NCBI GenBank assembly: GCA_027922465.2
Contig: BQMF02000058.1
Location: 620,001-684,000 of the forward strand
Length of the DNA stretch: 64,000 nt
Direction of reading: 5' to 3'
DNA from: Turritopsis dohrnii
Taxonomy: Eukaryota; Cnidaria; Hydrozoa; Anthoathecata; Oceaniidae
Shown: positions 48,401 through 58,926 of the stretch, in pieces
How positions within the stretch are numbered: position 1 is the stretch's first letter
How the letters are laid out: the number at the start of each line of letters is the position of its first letter
Notes under the pieces: model-generated
Seen by the model: only the letters and a program-made list of their open reading frames with translations
Databases searched by the model: none
Told to the model about the DNA's origin: nothing
Made by a program: the position numbers and the translations under genes

Positions 48401-51400
48401 TGTATGTGGGAGTGTTTTCACAGATGAATGGTTAAAACATCTAGTATCTACCCTGTTAAGTTTTCAAGCTGGAAATGTTTTGCTGTCCTTGCTTCAGCCA
48501 CTTTGTAAGATTGATGTAAGTAAATAACTAAGTGTTGTTAGTGATGGGTATCTGATAGCCAGTATAACTCAATTTTTTCTCTTTAGTATGAGTTGGCATC
48601 GCTATCGCTGCCCTATATATTGCAGAGTGTGTTGCAAGTAGAAGAAAATCGACAACCTATCAATGACTTTTTCAATAAATCGATAAAAGAGTTTCTTGAA
48701 AGCAACATGATGCAAGGTAACCTTCTATCTTTTGATCAAACAAAGTGAGGAATTTAAAATTGTTTTGGAAAGTTTGGATGATTAAACATTACTATAACTT
48801 CTTCTTTCAAAACTTGTTCTTATGGTTTAGCACTTCAGAAAAAGCTATGTGGTAAGAAAATACCACTTCATTCATACTGAATATCCTCGATAATAGCACT
48901 CCTTTTAAAAAAACTTTCTTATCTGTACTTTGATATAATTTATAACTTTTCTGAACCAAAGGACCAACTTTCTCCAAAATTTTTTAATAAGCAACCCAGT
49001 CACAATTATGCCACAGTCACTGTGCATTCAAAGTGGATTCATTTTTTGGTGGATTCATTTTGCTTCACTTTTTTCATTAGGTTCCATTGAAAAAATGTCC
49101 TTGTTAATCAAGGCAGTAGCTGAGTTACGGAGATTCAACATTCCTTATGAGTATGCACAAACGAACACAGCATGGGACAAAAACTTTTGGTTGAATATTA
49201 ACCATTGTGAATTTGCGAAAGCTTGTATCCATTGCAAGCAGTATGAAATTGGTGCTATGTTTTGTGAAATATGGTGTGATGATTTAAGGTTTGCATGTCA
49301 TACTGTTCGAAATTTTGTTCACAATAAGCAAAAGTTATAATTTGTCTGTCTTCTTTAGAACCAGCGTTTTTGATTTGATTTTCCAAATTTTATTGATTTA
49401 GAGCACAATATTCAATGAAAAGTAGCAAAAACCTTCTATCTGGAGCTGAAGGAAAACTAGGAAACCCTTTGCAAACACTAAATACAATCTACACGAATAT
49501 CGGTGACTTGGACATGATACATGGTGTTGGTGTGGTGAGCAAAACTGTAAGAAGTACCAGACAGAAATGCTATGAACTCGAAAAACAGTTTCACATGGCA
49601 CTATGTAAGAACGTTTCCATATTTACGTTCTGTTGTTACCTTCAGTAACCCCTAATCTGGGTAATGATTATTTTCTAGTGACAGCTGATATCCAATATTC
49701 AACACAAGATGCTGTTTTTGATATCCCCAAAGTATGTAAAAACATATCAAAAACTATGAATTAACAAGAATAAAAAGGCTAATCTATTGCTGATCAATAT
49801 GACTTGGTACAATCTCTGTGAAGGGATATTTTTAATATTTCCCCTGCCTTCTTCTTTTTTATGAATCATAACTTTTATTATAATGGTCCAATTCGTTATA
49901 ATTTATTATAAATCTTTCCGCTTTATTCGCAACTTCAAAGACTTGTTTTTTTTATGATGGTTTGTTTTTCAAGAAGATAATGGTTTGTTCTATTTGAGGG
50001 TTTGATGAACGCTGGTCTTTACCACACTACTTTGTTATATTTGAATGGAATACCCAAAGAGCAAAGAGGGAAGGTAGGTTGGGAAAGCTTTTCAATAAGT
50101 TGGTGTTCCATTGGTTATTTCAACTAATGTCTTAATAACACACTTTATGTAACTTCTTGAACATTCAATCCCTTCTCCTGGTGGTTAACTACGTCATGAA
50201 GGCTTATGTTTATTTTCTTGAAAAATTCTTCTAAATTCACTCTAGCGCTGACCCTTCTTACGCCGGTAGTTATTGTTGATTTTTAAGAAAGGCCTTGGTC
50301 AAAGTCACCCAAACAAACATTCAGAATCATTCCTTTCATGTCACCTCGTAAGAAAGTCAGGTGAGATAAGGAACTGAATACATTGTGAATCTTTTTCTCT
50401 TAGTATGCAGAAATCCAATATGAAGCTGCATGGAGAAATTCACAATGGGATGATGCTGAGCTAAGGTTCCTCTTAAGTTAGCTTTAACTCTGAGAGATGG
50501 TGTTTCTCCACTACAAATTTCTTTTGGTGGAAAATAAAGAAAAATAAAGATATCCTCCTCTGATCAAAAGCAAATTTCTCTTTACAGATCTGTGTTCGAC
50601 TTTTCGAGTGGTTTTCACCAAGATGTCTATCGGGCAATCGCGTCATTGAGCAGTTCCGACGAAGACCTGTTTTACAGTCACGTCAAAAACGCCAAGCTAC
50701 GTGTTAGTGAGCATTTCAGCTCCACACAAAACATGTACACTAACATCACTGATATCTGTTCAAAATCCTTTACTATACATCAGCTGGAGTATGTTGGTAA
50801 AATATTCCTTAGGTATTGTTTCTTAGTTCTCCAATCCTTCGAACCTAACCCAGTGGGCAAAATCGCTGCGATGAAGATCATTTTCATTGAAATAGTGTGT
50901 ATATTCCTGTAGAAATGCACACCTTCGCAGTGGTTTTCAACAAATTTGTCCACTGGGTAAGACTAATGCTTGTAAAAAAGTGATTTTGTTATCGATTTCA
51001 TTTCTTGCAGAGGTGATTTGAATAGCGTCGAGTTCCCATCCATCGGTGCAAATGATTTTGATTTTGTGGAGCCGTCATTGAGTGTTTTCATTGAGGTTCT
51101 CAAGATTGCGTGCAAGTCGGTCAAAACTGTTTTCAGGGAGAGGTTAATCCAGTCAACTGTTGAATACATCACAAAATCATCAAAAGCTGCAAGGGAAGCC
51201 AGAAGATTTGAAGTAACGTTCTAGCATCATCTTGATTTTTGGTTAACGTTTTTATTGTAGGTAGTTTCATCTGAATTTGTTCTGTTGTAGATTGCAGAGA
51301 AATTTTTGGCGCAGATTCCGAAAATAAAATATGGTGATCAATCATTACAATCGTTTGATTGGAAGTTGGAAGAGGCAAAGTTATTTTGGGCTCGAGAGGA

Positions 51401-54400
51401 AAGAACTTCTGCTATTTGTTTGTTGGATTCGTTGAAGGATCAGTTAGGGGAGGTATATAAAACGAAATATGCTTATCATTATTATTGAGTTATGTTAGTG
51501 TCTTCACGAAACTGCAAATCTTAACTCCATATCTTCTCTTCTGGAGATCTGCTTAAAGGCAATGTGAACCAATCTTAACTGAACATTCTGACTGGTCTTA
51601 AGCTGGTGTTGAAGTAACTATGTTCCTTTTAATACACGGTTTTCTGTCTACCAGGTAAGTAACGATAGTCCTGCGACTTTATATCCTGTGGTCCTCAGTT
51701 TATATGGACACTGGTGTGGTGAAACGCAATCCAAGAATCCAGCTCATATAATCGAGGAGTATCTACAACCTGTAAGATTGTATTTTGTGAATTTTATTAT
51801 AAAAAAACTGTTATTATTGTTTATTGAGTGTGCTCATGTAAAAGCGTCCCGAATTAAGTGCGACATTGAGTCTACCTCTTATTACTGAGAAAAGTTGTAT
51901 ATTTTGCGGACTTAATGTTGTTTAAAATAGCACCTGTCTTCAATTTAGGCCATCGCTGTAATGGAGAAAGGCACGTATTCAGGGGCATATACTCCCATCG
52001 ATGTAAGCCTGTGTTAACAAAGATGTATTTTGTAATCTTGAAGTTTGTTTGTGTCAGTCAATATTGTTTAACCTCTATTTTTCAAGGCATACCACTCGTT
52101 AGCAAGGTATGCGGATTCCCACCACGAAAGTTTACGGGAATACTTGAATTCCGAAATCATGCAGAGAAAGAAAGAAGTTATACGAAGATCCGAAGTAATA
52201 TTTCATTTATCATTAGGTCTCATCCGAAATACTAAGATCTTGTTTTTGTTTATATGTTTTCATAACACTTGCTTTTTCTTGTTTGTTTGTTGTTTTTTGC
52301 TTGTTTACTTTTATCTTTTTCTGCGTTTCAGGAAGATCTGAAGAATTCTCAACCTTTTACTTCCGGTAAAAGTAAAGATGTGATGTTGTAAGACTTCAGT
52401 ATTTCATCAAGTTGTTATAAAATGCTATGTAACACTTATGTCAAGGAGGCGGGAAGGTCGACTTTGCTAGCTTTTCTACCATTTAAACTAGAAGTGACTT
52501 CCTTTATAACTTTTGTTCAAATCTTTGGTCTACTATTCGCAATTATCCAGGAATACATATTGTATGAATGATGTAGTCAGTGTTGAATGGTCTAATCAGT
52601 AGTGAGAGTTCTCGAATGCTATCTTTGTGTAGAAAACGGCATTATAGCAATTTGGAAAAACAATGTCTGGAAGACCAAAAAGAAGTGGAGCAGGTATCTA
52701 TCGACCTGAAGCAATTTTTAGAAAAGTCTGTGCTGAATTATGCAAAATGTTTACAACACGGGGTAAGTTGTTTATTTTTTCCTTGTGTCTCTTTACTGTT
52801 GTTGTTATTGCTGTTTTGGGGTTTTGTTTTTGTTTTGTTTTTCACTTCTATGTTTTCTGACTAGGATAAATATGATCTGAAGATACTTCGTCTTTGTTCG
52901 TTGTGGTTCAAACATTACTCTGAAGGAAACATCGCCACTATTCTTCAAGTGAGTACTGCATCTGTATGCTGAAAAAATTCCATTACTGTTCCAATGCTCT
53001 CCTGTTTTTACTTGATCTTCTTCGTAGAGTGAATTTGCAAAGATGCAATCAAGAAAGTTTTTACCTGTTATGTATCAACTTGCGGCACGACTGGGATCTG
53101 ATGCGGTGATGGAGTTTAACGACACTCTACAACAGGTGGCTTATTTTCCGATCTGTGCTTGATTGTCTTATTCTTCGAAATCTAGGATAATATGACAAAT
53201 TTTAGTAAAAACTATTAACAGCGAAATCATTATCAGCACGTAATTCTTTAGAAGCCTTAAGTCCTGAGTTCAATTCAGGACGTGATTGTTTTTTAAGGTT
53301 TAAAGCTTCTTTTATTAAAAGAATGTTCGAATTCTCGCTTTTGTCAATTACTGGTACGTTATGTTTCAATGTGTTGATGTGCGAAGAGCGTATGTTATCG
53401 TATGTTATCGTATGTTATCGAATTAGTTGAAATAGTTTTCTTGAAAAATGTCGCCATGAAAGTTCAAACTTCTGTTGATTAGATTACCACCTGTACAAGC
53501 ATCTATGTGCTGTCATATAGCACTGTTTTTGTCATATGCATGTTTTGCGTGAACATATTCTAGAACGTGTGTGGTAAAAAAAATCGAAATATTTCTTCTG
53601 TTATGGATTTTTTGTTGTATGAATCTGATTCAAGATTTTCGCAATGAATTTATTCGGCCTTTTCGGTTTTTTTCTTTTTTCGGGGTTTTGTTTTCTCCAG
53701 TTCTCCAAAATCAGGATTTTTTAGTACAGTACACATCCGTTAATTCGAATGCCGCTTAATTCGAACATTCTTTATTTCGAACAAATTTTCCAGTCCCTTG
53801 AGTTTGGTCTAATAAAGTCTTATATTTTGTGCCGCTTAATTCGAACTCCGTTAATTCGAACATTTCGTTAATTCGAACAGTTTTTTCGGTCCCTAGGCTA
53901 AAAAACCGCTCGTTAATTTGAACTTTTGCGCACTATCAATCTAAAATTGTAATGAAAAAGACATAGTTTTCTTATTTCTTACGTAGCGTCTGAAATCTGA
54001 TTCTGGAACATTCGATTTTGAAAACGTTCGATTTTAAAAACATTGGATTTTGAAAATTTGAAGATGGAATGTTTTTTATTCATTCTTTTCGTTTGCTGCC
54101 AACGTGCAAGAAAGATGTTAATCGCTGGAAAACGCAAGTACAACCACAAAAGTCTGTGGGAGAAATGCCAGGCTTCAAAGGACCTTGAAAAAGGCATGAG
54201 TAATAAAGATGTAGCTGCAAAATATCATGTACCAAAAAATACTTTGTCAACTTGGGTCAAGAACAAAGAGAAACTTATGGGTTCACTAGAAATAGGAGCC
54301 AACGCTAAACGACAAAAGTTGAGAACAGGTAGCTTTGAATTGGTAGACAAGGCTGTTGTGAATTGGTTTAAAAGCATGCGAAGTCAAAATGTTCCATTAT

Positions 54401-57400
54401 CTGCAGCCATGATCCAAGAGAAAGCAATTGCATTCGCCAAGCAGCTAAACGTTGAAAACTTCCAGGCATCGGATGGCTGGCTACGGCGCTGGAAGGAACG
54501 AAGCCACATTACATTCAAAACCGTATCAGGTGAATCAAAATCAGTTATGCCAAACATGGTTGGTGGGAAACCTCTCTTCCCACTCTTCTATCAAACTACG
54601 AATGATGAATTTGGATTATTTTACCAATGCCTTCCAAATAAGACATATCAATTCAAATCTGAGAAATGTTCTGGCGGAAAGATGAGTAAGATTCGAATTA
54701 CTGGATTGGCAGCAGCTAATGCAGTCGGAGAAAAGTTACCAATGTTCGTTATTGGAAGAGCCAAAAATCTGCGGTGCTTCAAGAACATCAGGTTTTTGCC
54801 ATGCCGCTACAGAAATCAACGCAAAAGCTGGATGGATTGCGTGTTGTTTGAAGAGTGGGTCAGAGAGATGGACAAGAAATTTCATACTGAAGGAAGACAC
54901 GTTGCATTGATTATCGACAATTGCCCAGCACATCCGCAAATTGAAAATCTAAAAGCCACGAAGTTGTTTTTCCTCCCACCTAACACCACTTCTCAGACCC
55001 AGCCAATGGACCAGGGCGTGATTGGCTCTCTTAAAGCAATTTATCGCAAACAAGTTGTTCGTAAGATCATCCAATCTATTGAGAAGAATAAATCACTTCC
55101 AAATGTTTCTTTACTTCAAGGAATGCAAATGTTTCAGCTTGGGAAGCAGTGACGGTAAAGACAGTAGTGAATTGTTTTCGGAAGTCTAAGATATCAGTTG
55201 AAAACCAGAACGCTGCTATTGCTGAAGATGATAACCCTTTCAAAGACTTGGAAGAGGAGATGGAGAAACTTCGTGCAGTGCAACCTGATCTTGTTTGTGA
55301 CACAATGGATGCCGCTTCCTTCACTGATGTTGATGATGGAGTTGCCGTTGTGCAGCCAGTTTTATTCACTGACGCGGAAATCATTGCAGGTGTTTTGGGT
55401 ACAGAAGATGTCGGCAACGAAGATGATGATGATTGTGATGGCGAAGTCGAAGCTGAAGAAGAACCCGTTGAATGCCCCAAACAAAATGAACTTTTACAGA
55501 TTGTGGAGCTAATGAAACGGTTCTCCTTATTTTCAAATGATGGGGAGCTTGTTCAATCCTATGCAAATCACATTGGACGGATTCTTGACATGCACTTTGC
55601 CCAGGCGAAGAAGCAAACAAAGATTAATGATTATTTTAAAAACTTACAATAAGTTCTATCACTTACATTTTAATCATTCTTAGTAAAGAATTTTGAGAAA
55701 TTCTATCCGAATTTATATTTTTCCCAATTATTTCGATAATTCGAACATTCGCTAATTCGAACAAATTTTTCGGTCCCTTGGGTGTTCGAATTAACGGATG
55801 TGTACTGTATTTGTCATCAAGTCAAGACTAACTTTTGAAAACAAGAAATTCTGTTTCAGATAATCGAGCGTTGCATTTGTGATCATTACCCCCAGTCATT
55901 GTCTATCTTGTTGGCGTTATGTAATGCTGATGTGGACGAGAAATTCAGTGGTGTTCGTCGGGAACCTTCTTCGAAAAATAACGTAAGCCTTTGAACATTT
56001 ACTTAAGTCTGTATACAAGTAAACGATGTGATTTGATCATTCCTGTTTTCTGGGTAGGCACGTATCCGAGCAGCGAAGAAAGTTTTGGAACCCTTCCGTA
56101 AAACGAAACCAAAATACTTAGAAAATGCTGAACGATTAGCGAAGGCTTATATCGAGTTAGCCTACTGGGACATTTCTCACTTAAAATGCGAAAAAGGTAA
56201 ACTTTGGCTTGATTGTTTGTCGCACGCGAATGCCTGATTACAAGTCTTGGAGCCGAGCTTTAGTTTCTTTTCTCGGAAATGCAGTGAAGAATAGAACTCG
56301 ATAACAAAGGCTAATAATGAGTTGTAGTTTGATTATTTTTTTTCCGATATAAGAGCAAAAATGAATGGAGCATTTTAGTGAAGTACTTCAACCAAAACTT
56401 TTTCGTTTCACCAGGACCTTTCAAAATTCCCGATTCCAAAATGCTCTCAAAGATTAAAGATTTAAGCAATGTTGCCATACCAACATGTGATGTTGAGGTG
56501 AGTGTTTCGTTTCCTCCATGGCCAAACTTCCTCTCTGTTTTTAGTGTGTTTAACAAGGTTTTATTCTGATTTAAGGTTGACCCATCCTGTGAATATAAAA
56601 ACGTTCCATACATTATTCAATTCGAGTCAACATTCTCACATGCTGGGGGCGTGAACCTTCCAAAGATCTTGAAATGTTTGGGCTCAGACGGTCAACACAG
56701 AAGACAGCTTGTAAAGGTAAGTTAAACTTACGCCCTTGGTCGATGCAGAAAACATCATCCAATGTTTTCAATCTGAATGATAACGATGTTTATGAAAACG
56801 ATAAGTCATGGAAAAAATATTTCACCAAATTCCCACGTAGTTTGTATGATTACGAAATGAAGCAATGGATGTAAAATTCTGACTAGAATGCCGATGATAT
56901 TATTCATGTTGGTCATTCTTTTAATTTCTAAAGGGCAGAGATGATTTACGGCAAGACGCCGTCATGCAGCAGGTGTTTGGCCTGGTGAATAAGTTGTTGA
57001 TGAAAGATGGCGAAACTCGAAAAAGAAATTTGAAAATGCGTACATATAAGGTATGTTCATATTGCGATCTTGATATGGGCGGAGGTATCTTGATATGGAC
57101 GGAGGTCCATAGGGTTTAGTTTTTAGGGGAGGGCTGTTGAAACTTCCTTCGTTTGTTTTACCAGGTGGTGCCGCTATCCAAAAAAAGCGGTTTGATGGAA
57201 TGGTGTGACGGAACCATACCATTAGGTAATTATTTGATAGGTGGTCGTGATGGCTCCCTTGGTGCACATCAACGCTATTACCCCAAAGATTGGACGCCAA
57301 AACAGTGTCGAGCTAGGTTGACGGTATGTCATTATGGTCATTGCTGTAAATTTCACAAGTGATAGCAAAGTTGACATTTATTCAAGTATACCTATGTTAT

Positions 57401-58926
57401 GAAATTGAATGGGAAACCTTTGGTGGGGATTTTCTGTTTCTTTTTAAACTGTAGTTGTATGGTGTCGATGTATGATTCTTCTTTCAGGAGACAAGTTCTG
57501 GTAAAGGAAGACATTCCAAACACAAGGCTTACTTGGTATGCTCTGAGTCCAATATGATGACAATTTGGCACTTGTTAGACCTCAAAAAATTTACTAACAA
57601 TTCTTTACGATTGGTATGTGTTTTTATAGGAAATTGAGAAACATTTTCATCCGGTTCTCCGTCATTTTTTCTTGGAACGATTCACAGACCCTGCTTGTTG
57701 GTTTACGAGAAGATTATGTTACACAAGAAGTGTAGCCGTTAGTTCATTCGGTAGGATTTATTTTTATGATGCATTTTTTTTTTACTTATGCTTATCACTG
57801 CAATCAATTGTTCAATTGTTGATCTAGTCGGTTATGTTGTTGGATTGGGTGATCGTCACTGTCAGAATATCCTAATCGATTGTGACACAGCTGATGTCAT
57901 TCACATTGATTTAGGTATGATGGAAGTATGATGTTTTCGATTCGAAATCATGTTGTTGTTTTTAAAGGAATGACTTACGCCAACTTTTGTTTTTTTCTCT
58001 CTGGTTTGTGTTAGGTGTTGCGTTTGAGCAAGGGAAATACTTGCCGACACCAGAAACTGTTCCATTTCGTTTAACTCGCGATGTAGTTGATGGGATGGGT
58101 AGTCTTGGCGTCGAAGGAGTTTACCGAAGGTGTGGTGAAAAAACAATGAGTGTTCTCAGGACGTCGCAAGACTCGATCCTCACTGTTGTAGAGGTATGGT
58201 AGCAAGGTTGTAGTTTTCAAAACATTTTTCAACTGAACGTTTGATGGTCTCAAATTCAAAGAAATCTCGAAAAATCCAATAGTTTGGAATAAATATGAAT
58301 TGTATAATAATATGCGACATATTAAAACGTCGGAAAGTTACATGGGCATTCGCAATGAATGTCAACGAGCTATGATACGGCCACTTAATCGCCGTGTCGA
58401 ATTAAATTGGCTACTTTTATTCGGCTGAAATTCGACAAAAATTCGACAGTTGCTTCGTACAAGAATGTTTTGCTGAACATCAAATTCGACATGGCTTTAG
58501 ATCGCCACATAATCATTTCGTACGTATTTTTCGTGAAGTTCTATAAAAAAATTCAAAAAATTCATTGCGAAACTTATCATCCTATTGCGCAATTTGTTTG
58601 GTGATTTTGTTGTTATTGTTATCCAGGTCTTGCTTTATGATCCTCTATCTGCTTGGACGCTATCGAGTGAGAAAATGAGTCGCCTCCAAAATCGAAAGCC
58701 TATCAGTTCCACATCGAGCGATTTTGATACCACGAAATCTACCGAGGCTGACGGGAATGGAAACAAAATGGCGGAGAGAGTGTTACTTCGATTGAAACAG
58801 AAGCTTTGTGGTTCAGAAGGCGGGACGTTTCTTGGTATAAACGGACAAGTAAACTTTCTGATACAGCAAGCGCGAAACACCGAAAATCTTTGTCTGCTTT
58901 TTCCAGGATGGCAGCCATGGATGTAA
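20903..58926 (+). CDS. ATM: ATM serine/threonine kinase (complete, 66 coding exons)
   Basis: ATM is the PI3K-like kinase that senses DNA double-strand breaks through MRN and phosphorylates S/T-Q sites in checkpoint and repair proteins. I traced 66 coding exons totalling 8550 nt, that is 2849 residues plus stop, against about 3050 in vertebrates. Splice phase agrees at every junction. Order: N-terminal TAN-like region (exon 2, KLGTLLKDP), long HEAT-repeat solenoid, FAT (from about residue 1740), kinase (about 2470-2750) and FATC ending FPGWQPWM. Catalytic residues are intact: GLGDRHCQN (Asp2670, Asn2675) and HIDLG (Asp2689). The FATC tail and N terminus separate it from ATR, DNA-PKcs and mTOR. 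Large introns host several transposons, none of which disrupts an exon. Confidence 0.96.
21450..22760 (+). pseudogene. decayed non-LTR retrotransposon (LINE) reverse transcriptase
   Basis: In one plus-strand frame from about 22517, [20 protein letters not shown], a stop, then [20 protein letters not shown] resembles the start of a LINE reverse transcriptase domain (pattern KAxGxDGIP, then PLxxIxNxSL). It runs straight into [20 protein letters not shown], which resembles the C-terminal tail of such ORFs (GxxLWNxLP). The central catalytic part with YxDD is missing, so an internal deletion is implied. Upstream, [17 protein letters not shown] (about 22228) resembles the segment that precedes the RT domain. 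The 5' limit is uncertain. It is not functional. Confidence 0.65.
22951..23480 (+). repeat. dispersed repeat, intron 1 copy
   Basis: Direct repeat of 19512-20311, sharing gcgctcctagagtt, cgcttttaatcgcgcac, ttgctgttgctagggagaa and tacgaattcatttcttc in the same order. It is about 270 bp shorter, having lost a middle section that contains the acccgggtaaaa motif. Confidence 0.85.
23958..27478. other. ATM: ATM intron 2
   Basis: A 3.5-kb intron. From 25388 it contains a copy of the cgaaagcaagaaa repeat (also at 8660 and 9115), and at 27400-27437 the gcagaaatctttctgcccgt tail motif also seen at 9354. The two could be ends of one element of about 2 kb. Positions 23958-25380 hold nothing recognised. 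Confidence 0.6.
25388..27437 (+). mobile_element. possible full-length member of the repeat family seen at 8660 and 9115
   Basis: The left end (atttctgcgaaagcaagaaa, then accggctctg and ctgtccaaacctagcg) matches the repeats at 8660 and 9115. The right end (gcagaaatctttctgcccgt, then aaagggcatcttg) matches the end of the 9115 copy at 9354-9391. The 9115 copy is about 277 bp, so it may be an internally deleted relative. No transposase or RT was recognised inside, and no terminal inverted repeat or target duplication is evident, so the limits are tentative. Confidence 0.4.
28374..29694. mobile_element. mariner-type MITE carrying a nested second element
   Basis: Terminal inverted repeats start cagtgtgtatcaaaa at 28374 and end ttttgatacacactg at 29694, flanked by TA on both sides (28372-28373 and 29695-29696), the Tc1/mariner target duplication. 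Inverted similarity continues inward through aaacaaaaattttaact. Removing the inner element at 28412-29408 and its duplicated TTAACT leaves a MITE of about 318 bp. It lies in ATM intron 3 and encodes nothing. Confidence 0.85.
28412..29408. mobile_element. 997-bp non-autonomous DNA transposon nested in the MITE
   Basis: The ends cagccctctgaatt (28412) and aattcagagggctg (29408) are perfect inverted repeats, bracketed by a 6-bp direct duplication TTAACT (28406-28411 and 29409-29414). Subterminal regions contain several copies of tgccgt or its complement, a possible transposase-binding array. No transposase ORF is present. The superfamily is unknown: the terminal CAG recalls hAT, but an 8-bp duplication would be expected there. 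Confidence 0.85.
34928..35014 (-). repeat. tRNA-like segment (pseudo-tRNA or SINE head)
   Basis: On the minus strand the acceptor strands gaaccgg and ctggttc pair, a canonical D-arm tatctcagttggtagagc follows, and a T-arm with gtgggttcaaatcccc is in the right place. The 23 bases between the arms give a poorly paired anticodon stem, and the base that should be T33 is C. It is the most tRNA-like of the three such segments here, but probably a pseudogene. Confidence 0.6.
35413..36914. mobile_element. inverted-repeat DNA element in ATM intron 14
   Basis: The left end reads ccgtattttctctattaaac then ggcatttatta, and the right end, reverse-complemented, reads cctctaataaacactggcg then tttgtta; TA flanks both ends. 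Several internal lines repeat gagaggggcgtttat or its complement near the left end. The terminal repeats are imperfect. No transposase was recognised, so it is probably a non-autonomous pogo/mariner-like element. Confidence 0.6.
37625..42152 (+). CDS. ATM: ATM exons 15-28 (HEAT solenoid)
   Basis: Exons: 37625-37702, 37861-37984, 38507-38553, 38631-38709, 38936-39178, 39501-39590, 39659-39749, 39829-39950, 40034-40066, 40165-40247, 41412-41561, 41655-41727, 41815-41857, 41989-42152. Similarity is weak here, as usual in the ATM solenoid, so boundaries rest on splice consensus and phase. Exon 21 is acidic ([16 protein letters not shown]), like the acidic insert at this place in vertebrate ATM. 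Exon 28 has two candidate acceptors. The upstream one at 41961 meets a stop codon in the phase delivered by exon 27; the one at 41989 keeps the frame, so I used it. Confidence 0.85.
40248..41411. other. ATM: ATM intron 24
   Basis: A 1.16-kb AT-rich intron with no repeat, RNA gene or coding signal that I recognise. Confidence 0.5.
42225..43512. mobile_element. 1.3-kb inverted-repeat element with cgttataacg arrays
   Basis: The ends tgtgaccgcccaggggattt and aaatcccctggacggtcaca are inverted repeats, with pairing extending into gataa. Both subterminal regions are packed with palindromic aacgttataacgtt motifs. No coding capacity is seen. The target duplication is unclear. About 120 bp of its interior (about 42630-42760) occurs in reverse complement at 11160-11280, so it is a multicopy family. 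Confidence 0.85.
43534..45300 (-). mobile_element. Tc1/mariner element, transposase decayed
   Basis: Terminal inverted repeats (agatgtccaaaaaaaaactt at the left; the right end reverse-complemented gives ggatgtcccaaaagaaactt) and flanking TA delimit a 1.77-kb element in ATM intron 28. On the minus strand the transposase is split over several frames. One holds the helix-turn-helix ([18 protein letters not shown], within 44800-44501). The next holds the first two catalytic Asp motifs, FQDEKDFTL and FVEDSAPSH (44501-44142). The third motif, [12 protein letters not shown], lies beyond an in-frame TAA near 44139. The spacing between the second and third Asp is about 38 residues, counting the stop. 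At least one frameshift and one stop make it inactive. Confidence 0.88.
45506..48851 (+). CDS. ATM: ATM exons 29-40 (C-terminal solenoid)
   Basis: Exons: 45506-45670, 45806-45963, 46035-46278, 46484-46563, 46736-46829, 46936-47487, 47573-47672, 47753-47954, 48093-48228, 48342-48515, 48587-48716, 48831-48851. Exon 34 is the longest (552 nt). Exon 36 must start at 47753: a strong-looking acceptor 32 bases earlier (cttcacag) leads into a stop in the required phase. Exon 40 is a 21-nt microexon whose two flanking phases match. Alignable stretches include [22 protein letters not shown] and [20 protein letters not shown]. Confidence 0.88.
49081..56497 (+). CDS. ATM: ATM exons 41-58 (FAT domain and linker)
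   Basis: Exons: 49081-49288, 49402-49607, 49679-49731, 49999-50073, 50404-50465, 50588-50812, 51011-51212, 51291-51452, 51655-51771, 51949-52002, 52087-52194, 52332-52387, 52633-52762, 52865-52948, 53028-53135, 55860-55982, 56058-56196, 56415-56497. FAT is the alpha-helical shell that cradles the kinase. Strong family matches are [59 protein letters not shown] and IPTCDVEV. Exon 46 needs the donor at 50813 rather than a GT at 50797, since only the later site joins in frame to exon 47. Intron 55 contains the Tigger element. Confidence 0.93.
53727..55807 (+). mobile_element. Tigger/pogo-type DNA transposon, 2081 bp
   Basis: The termini cagtacacatccgttaattc and gaattaacggatgtgtactg are perfect inverted repeats flanked by TA (53725-53726 and 55808-55809). 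Both subterminal regions repeat aattcgaaca. The close match of the ends suggests a relatively young insertion. The internal gene is described separately. Confidence 0.95.
54043..55652 (+). pseudogene. Tigger-like transposase with a frameshift
   Basis: The first frame (54043-55152) carries a CENP-B/pogo N-terminal DNA-binding region ([20 protein letters not shown]), a second helix-turn-helix with [12 protein letters not shown], and the DDE_1 core: [18 protein letters not shown] and [12 protein letters not shown], supplying the three acidic residues. The segment before the first Asp is shorter than usual for the family. A small indel near 55125-55150 ends this frame; the second frame (55149-55652) continues with the family's NCFRKSKI motif and an acidic tail. 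The other coding sequence is open, so inactivation rests mainly on this one lesion. The likely start is an internal ATG near 54115 rather than 54043. Confidence 0.85.
56576..58926 (+). CDS. ATM: ATM exons 59-66 (kinase and FATC)
   Basis: Exons: 56576-56716, 56934-57050, 57165-57323, 57488-57535, 57630-57750, 57828-57914, 58015-58193, 58627-58926. The glycine-rich loop region reads [19 protein letters not shown], followed by [19 protein letters not shown]. The catalytic loop [11 protein letters not shown] and the metal-binding HIDLG sit in exon 64; the activation segment and [11 protein letters not shown] are in exon 65. Exon 66 carries the end of the kinase lobe, a Ser/Thr-rich linker and FATC ([15 protein letters not shown], then FPGWQPWM and TAA at 58924). 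All key residues are present, so the kinase should be active. Confidence 0.97.

Larger units (their letters stand above)
53136..55859. other. ATM: ATM intron 55, containing the Tigger element
   Basis: A 2.7-kb intron occupied mostly by the element at 53727-55807. Before it, at about 53391-53420, a 10-bp unit cgtatgttat is repeated three times. Confidence 0.75.

Noticed and set aside
55076..55480. Minus-strand Ser/Thr-rich ORF of 134 codons
   Set aside because: It is the complement of the acidic tail of the Tigger transposase; GAT/GAA repeats read as Ser-rich codons on the other strand.
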